Shown here piece by piece: positions 59,268 through 64,000 of a DNA stretch of 64,000 nt. The notes below the pieces were generated by a model. That model did not search any database. It was not told the DNA's origin and was given only the letters and a program-made list of their open reading frames with translations. Made by a program: the position numbers and the translations under genes. Numbering within the stretch: the stretch's first letter is position 1; each line of letters opens with the position of its first letter. The stretch comes from Pratylenchus scribneri (taxonomy: Eukaryota; Nematoda; Chromadorea; Rhabditida; Pratylenchidae), in assembly GCA_030063045.1 (NCBI GenBank), contig JAQSEB010000041.1, positions 3,279,501-3,343,500 on the forward strand, written 5' to 3'.

Positions 59268-61880
59268 ATGGATACTCCCCTCCAGCGCCATTATTCTTTG
59301 GTTTTTCCATCTTTGAAGAATGCGCATTTTGTGAGTAGAATAGTAAATTTTAAATGATTTTTTCATTTATTTAATTAATTTCATTTGATTATATGCCTAA
59401 ATAATTAAAAGTAATTTCAGTCCCTTATATTAAAAATAATTATTTTTAAATCAAATTGTTGGCAAAAATGTCCGATGAGATACAGGAATTGTGCAGTGAA
59501 ATCAATTGCATTGAAGGAAAATGCTGGCAAATTGGAAGGGAAAATTGGTGAAAAGGCACAGAAAATTGACATATTGAAAGTTTGAGGAAGAAAATGAAAC
59601 ATTGAAAGCGGGAAATTCTCAGGTTTCCCACCAATATTTATGGAAAATAAATATTTTCATATCTTTTTAGTAAAAATTAATTGGTTCTTTGGTAATATTG
59701 TCGTTTGTGGGCCCCTTTTTTTCCAAGAATTTTTTTTTATTTTTTTTGAGCTAAAAACATCTAATTAGGGGTTTTCGATGATGGGGAATTCGAAAATCGC
59801 ATTATTTTTGCATTAGCTATACTGGTTAAACCGTAATCGGTTCACAAACCGGTTTCGAAAATTTAAAAATTTGTTATTTTGGACATTTTATATGTCAATC
59901 GATGCGTTTAAATGAGCTGATCGCGAATCTGCCATTAGTTTCGCGTAAAACCCAAAACTAAAAAAGTTATGGCCATTTAAAATTTCATAAGGTTTATATT
60001 TGACCCACATGACTAAAATGGCTATAACTTTTTTAGTTTTGGATTTTATGCTAAACAAATAGCAGATTCATACTCAGCTCATCGAGACGCGTAGAATGAG
60101 CTATTATATGTTGACGTAAAAATTTTCATCAAAAATGCCCTTGGTCTCCCCCCCCCCTTTGCACTATCTTGGTATAAGTCGGCATATCTTACCATGATGG
60201 TAAGAAATGAAAAAATGGACATCAGATTCTGATTCTCCATCATCGAAAACCCCTAATTAGATGTTTTTAGCGCAAAATAAAATAAAAAAATTTTTTGGAA
60301 AAAAAGGGGGCCCACAAACGACAATATTACCGGTTCTTTTCCATTTTGTGACTCTCCTACCAAAAGTTATCAAAATTAAATCCTATGGGTAATTTTGGAT
60401 GCTGATCAAGTATCTGAGTTTATTTTTTCAAAATAACGTCATTTACATGAGTCCTAAAATTTAAAAAAACAAGTCCCCATTTGGATGGAAACTCGGAAAA
60501 ATGTACCGAAACTTTCTTTGATTAAATTATGGCTAAATCGAAATGCCTTGATGAACTCTGATCACGAATCTACCATTTGTTAGTCATAAAATTCAAAAGA
60601 TCGAAAGTAAAAAAATGTGGGCAGAATTAGGATTTAGTCAAGGAATATAGAAATTAAAAAATCCAAAGTATTGCTTGAACTTAATTTTCAGCCAAAATTC
60701 GTGATCAGCATTCAGCACCTAAAATTACATTTAGGAAATGAAATACTGAACTTTTCGTGAGGGAATCGCTTAATGGAAAAGTACCATTAATTATTAAATT
60801 TTTATAGCAATGCCCAGACGAAACAACTATTTCCATTCCAATTGATGAAAAAGTGCCGAATGAATTGGAAGAAAAACCTAAGCGTTTAAAGAAACGGTTA
60901 AATTCCAATTTCTAAATATATAATGCTTGTATATTTAAGTTTTGTCCAAAATTGGCTGTTCGATTCTATGCCTTGAATTGATCGCAAAGAAATTGCCAAT
61001 TCTTCATTGAGTGAATTATTCAAACAACTTTGTTGGCCAAAACTTCAACTAAATGTGAAGCCACATTAAATTTCTTCTCTGCTGTCACTGGTATTTTTTC
61101 CGGCTCAATATGAATTGGGCAATGTGCGTGCGTTTTCGTTTGAATAAAGAAATTATTCCGATTGCTTCCATTCCACCACTGGAATATATTTTGGGCATTC
61201 AGAGGATTGATTTAAAGTAAAAATAATGTACAAAAAAAATTAAATTTGATTAAATTCAGCATTGTGAATGTCATCATAAACATTGCTCATCTTTTATAAA
61301 ATTGCTATTTAAGCTATGTATTGGAAATTCCAAAGGTTTCATATAAATTGGACAAAAAATGGGTCACTTCAATGCAAACATTGATTGAATGTTTGGTAAG
61401 AAAACATTCAAATTAATTTTAATTGGATCACATTTGGATGATTTCATTAAAATTTCCTTTGATGGAATTCTAAACCAATTTCAATTTCTTCGATTTTGGG
61501 AATCTTTTCTAAACAATGGCCACATGGATATTATCATGAATTGGCTGACAAAGCAATCGAATAATGGAAAACAAAGGCTTATTGAATTAATTAGTCATGG
61601 CCAAGAATTTGTGATTATTCTGATTAAACGCATTAAAGAGGTTAATTAAATTATTTCATATTTTTTTAAATTAATTATTTTAGGAATTTCCAAATTCAAA
61701 TTTTTCGCCTATATTTCTTATTTATTTTTGGTCGATCCAAAATCTTGAAAAACTGGAGAATGGGCAAACCAATGAAATTTTGACATTATATCACAAAAAT
61801 CGGAATTTTTATTTGACATACGATACCCGAAAGAAGAAGAACATTGGATGAAAGATGGGAAGAAGAAAATTCATCTACCA
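59268..61880 (+). pseudogene. Decayed gene, possibly coiled-coil / F-box-like
   Basis: Candidate first exon 59268-59330 (MDTPLQRHYSLVFP...). At 59470-59625 a coiled-coil-like reading runs through all three frames in turn (MSDEIQELCSEIN; LKENAGKLEGKIGEKAQKID; FEEENETLKAGNSQ), implying two indels. A MITE interrupts at 59691-60331. Then 60811-60915 (CPDETTISIPIDEKV...), 60965-61140 (FDSMP, stop, IDRKEIANSSLSELFKQLC...) with several in-frame stops, and open pieces 61315-61395 and 61389-61649. The IDRKEI...SLSELFKQL stretch is weakly F-box-like. The mixture of open exons, stops and frame changes is best read as a decaying gene; identity is uncertain. Confidence 0.45.
59691..60331. mobile_element. 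MITE (family 2), 8-bp target duplication
   Basis: Ends GGTAATATTGTCGTTTGTGG and CCACAAACGACAATATTACC, flanked by GGTTCTTT on each side (59683-59690, 60332-60339). Shares AGGGGTTTTCGATGATGGGG with 30512-31129; it also carries an inner patch similar to the MITE in SRT intron 3. Confidence 0.88.
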
Positions 61881-62075
61881 CGGGATTCTAAAACATTCAT
61901 CAAAATTGACATTCAAAAAAGCAGAAATGGAATAAAATATTGATGTTGTTTTGCTTCGATAAAGCTGATAAATTATTGTAAATGAAAATATTGTCAATTT
62001 GTAAATTAAAAATAATGTTAACTAATGTACAGCTCATAATTATAATTATTATCAATCAGTGCCTTACTCTCATAT

Positions 62076-63273
62076 AGGGTTGCGCCCCCGCACTGCGGGG
62101 GCAGAGTTTGCGGGGACGGGGATATGCGGGGATGGCACTTGCGGGGACGGGGACGGGGATGACCCTTGCGGGGATCCCCGCGGGGATCCCCGCGGGGACG
62201 GGGATAGACTGAATTTTTGAAAAAGGTCTTATTTTTCAGAAAAAAAATTTCTGAAGAAAAATTTACTAAAATTTCAATAAATTATAATGGGCAAATTAAT
62301 TTTAAATCATAATTTTCTCTTTAATTACTTTATCTTCTGGATCATTTGAATTTGTTGGTACTACACATAATTGGGTCATTAGCGTTGGGCCACTTGCATC
62401 TAACTATTTTGACGAGCCGTAGTTCATCAGCCAATAAACCAATTTAAATTATCTAAAGTGCATTTAATAGCCCTAAATATTTGCAATCCATTATTATATT
62501 GATCATCAAAAATGTAAAGTCTTGACTCAGTTTTGGCCAAAAACTTTGAAAAATCGCCTTTTTTGTATGTATGGTCATATTATGGTTGAAATGAAATATT
62601 ACATTTTTGGATGATCATTAAACCATTGGATAGCCAACATTTAAGGCTATTAAATGCACTATGGATCATTTAAATTGGTTAATTGGCTGATGAGTTACGG
62701 CTTTTCAATATCGCTGAGATGCTAGTGGCCAAGACGGAAGACGCTAATGTCCCTCGTCAGTTACACATTATCCAAATTTGTTTTTACAACCAAGATCTGA
62801 GATAATTTTTTTGCCATAAAGTTTCTTATATACATAAATCAACAATATGGTATGATATAATTAAAAAAAGGATATCAAATTCTTGATTATCACCATAAAT
62901 TAACCATAAAAAGTGAATTTCTTAATTTTTCATTGTGGGGTCTGGGCCTCGGGCTCCATAACAAAAGATTACAAATAGCCGCGCAGCGAAAGAATTAACT
63001 AAAAACGGCTGCGCAGTGAAAAATTTTTAATGAAAATTTAAAAATTCTACTAAAATCTGCTCAAAATTTCTTTGTCATATTCCATTTTCCTTGAAAAATC
63101 CAAAAATATGGGGTGCATGTTCATCCCCGCGGGGATGAATCCCCGCGGGGGTGGCTCTTGCGGGGACGGGGATGTGCGGGGATGGACTTGCGGGGACGGG
63201 GACGGGGATGAGGCCCAAAAAGTGCGGGGATCCTCCCCCGTCCCCGTCCCCGCGGGGACGGGGGCGCAACCCT
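62076..63273. mobile_element. 1.2-kb element with very GC-rich ends, 10-bp target duplication
   Basis: Ends AGGGTTGCGCCCCCG and GGGGGCGCAACCCT, flanked by ACTCTCATAT at 62066-62075 and 63274-63283. Subterminal regions (62085-62210, 63120-63260) are tandem CGGGGACGGGGATG words with CCCCGCGGGG palindromes. The middle is AT-rich and holds another inverted repeat (about 62380-62750, arms around GCATTTAATAGCC/GGCTATTAAATGC). No transposase ORF; the 10-bp duplication would fit a Mutator-like helper (inference). Confidence 0.9.
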
Positions 63274-63638
63274 ACTCTCATATCCGGAGTAAAACCCCGA
63301 TTATGGCTCTAAACCCGGGTTTGCTTAATTTGCCCAGATATTTATCTAATTTTATTTTTAACAATTTCATCGGGGAAAAGCATTTTTCGGGATTTCTGTC
63401 TCCGAGGCAATATCCTTATTTATATATAGTATAGTCTAGAAAACTATAGAGGCATATTCGGAATGAATCATCTCATCAAATTACACACAGTCAGCGAATA
63501 AATATTAAATGTCAATTTTACTTAAAAATTCATACGATTAAAATTTTAATTAAATAATTTTTTATATTTCCTAATTTTAATCTATTTTTTATTTAATTTA
63601 GATATGGTTCTTCCAATTATTTAACAAATAATTGCAAA

Positions 63639-63884
63639 ATGTGCCCTAGAAATAATCGGTTTTCTGACATTATTATCCTTCTTACTGTCATTTTTATTTT
63701 TACCATCATTTGTGTTGGCTCAGACGATCCAAGGCTTTTTAATTTTTGAATAAATTTATTTCATTTTTCCTTCAGTAATGGTCATTGTGAAAAAGTGGTT
63801 TATGATTTGAAAAATTGTGCATGCATAAAACTGCTGAAAGAATGGACCATCAAATGTGATGAAGATCGGTACAAGAAAATTTGA
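63639..63884 (+). CDS. Small secreted Cys-rich protein, homologue of the trehalase N-terminal extension
   Basis: Two exons (63639-63733, 63776-63884) encode 67 residues, joined across a GC-AG intron (donor GC at 63734). A hydrophobic segment (DIIILLTVIFIFTIICVGS) acts as signal or anchor. The mature part NGHCEKVVYDLKNCACIKLL followed by EWTIKCDEDRY aligns with the trehalase stretch [26 protein letters not shown], including the exon boundary phase just before it. It ends six residues after the WTxKC motif. It may be an independent peptide or the first exons of a larger gene whose remainder is beyond the window. Function unknown. Confidence 0.55.
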
Positions 63885-64000
63885 ATAACAAAATTTGGGT
63901 GAATTTACTTTTATTCGGCCTTATCACTCAAATATTGCCAGAAATAATATACATACCCATTAGGGGTTCACAGTCGGTTTTAAATCGAATTTATGGTTTC

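Noticed and set aside
63072..63434. 120-codon ORF over the GC-rich element end
   Set aside because: Its Gly/Asp-rich part is a translation of CGGGGACGGGGATG repeats within the transposable element.

Overview
The window is very AT-rich eukaryotic DNA (I estimate roughly three quarters A+T), dense in introns, with many introns of only 40-60 bp. Gene content points to a nematode: a serpentine-receptor class T (SRT) chemoreceptor, a GT31 galactosyltransferase, a PGAP4-like transferase, a GH37 trehalase, a C-type lectin, a MATH-domain protein, an EB-like mini-protein, and a candidate trans-splice acceptor ahead of a closely spaced downstream gene. Frequent GC-AG introns and MITE/satellite-rich introns would fit a clade IV (tylenchid-type) nematode, but species is inference. 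I rebuilt exon-intron structures by hand; for most multi-exon genes the exon lengths sum to an intact reading frame.

Layout. 1-21.6 kb: four paralogous genes (A +, 5' end outside the window; B -; C +; D +) sharing an N-terminal Cys-containing module. B, C and D then carry Ser/Thr-rich strands around a small-residue segment and a closing proline-containing strand, which looks like an aerolysin-type beta-pore-forming fold; A has a different C-terminus. C and D lie 108 bp apart and look like an operon. A GT31 glycosyltransferase (-) sits between B and C. 21.6-22.6 kb is a 31-bp satellite. 23.1-29.8 kb: an 18-exon secreted trehalase with a Cys-rich N-terminal extension; a stand-alone homologue of that extension lies at the right edge (63.6-63.9 kb). 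32.0-33.5 kb: a transmembrane coiled-coil MATH protein. 35.5-35.8 kb: a small unknown minus-strand gene. 37.0-40.2 kb: PGAP4-like (-). 41.1-43.7 kb: secreted C-type lectin (-). 44.4-45.0 kb: an EB-like mini-protein. 47.7 kb: a small secreted peptide. 51.8-54.5 kb: SRT receptor. 56.7-58.4 kb: Gly/Met-rich secreted protein. 59.3-61.9 kb: a decayed gene.

The non-coding fraction is unusually structured: at least seven tandem-repeat arrays (several inside introns, one family shared by two unrelated genes), about a dozen palindromic MITE-like elements in several families (some with clear 8-10 bp target duplications, several lying in introns of expressed-looking genes), a 1.2-kb long inverted repeat carrying a tRNA-like relic, and a 1.2-kb element with very GC-rich ends.

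Functionally most genes encode secreted or surface proteins (candidate pore-formers, trehalase, lectin, glycine-rich protein, Cys-rich peptides, chemoreceptor) or glycosylation enzymes. The most interesting object is the A-D family, which I do not recognise as a described nematode gene family.
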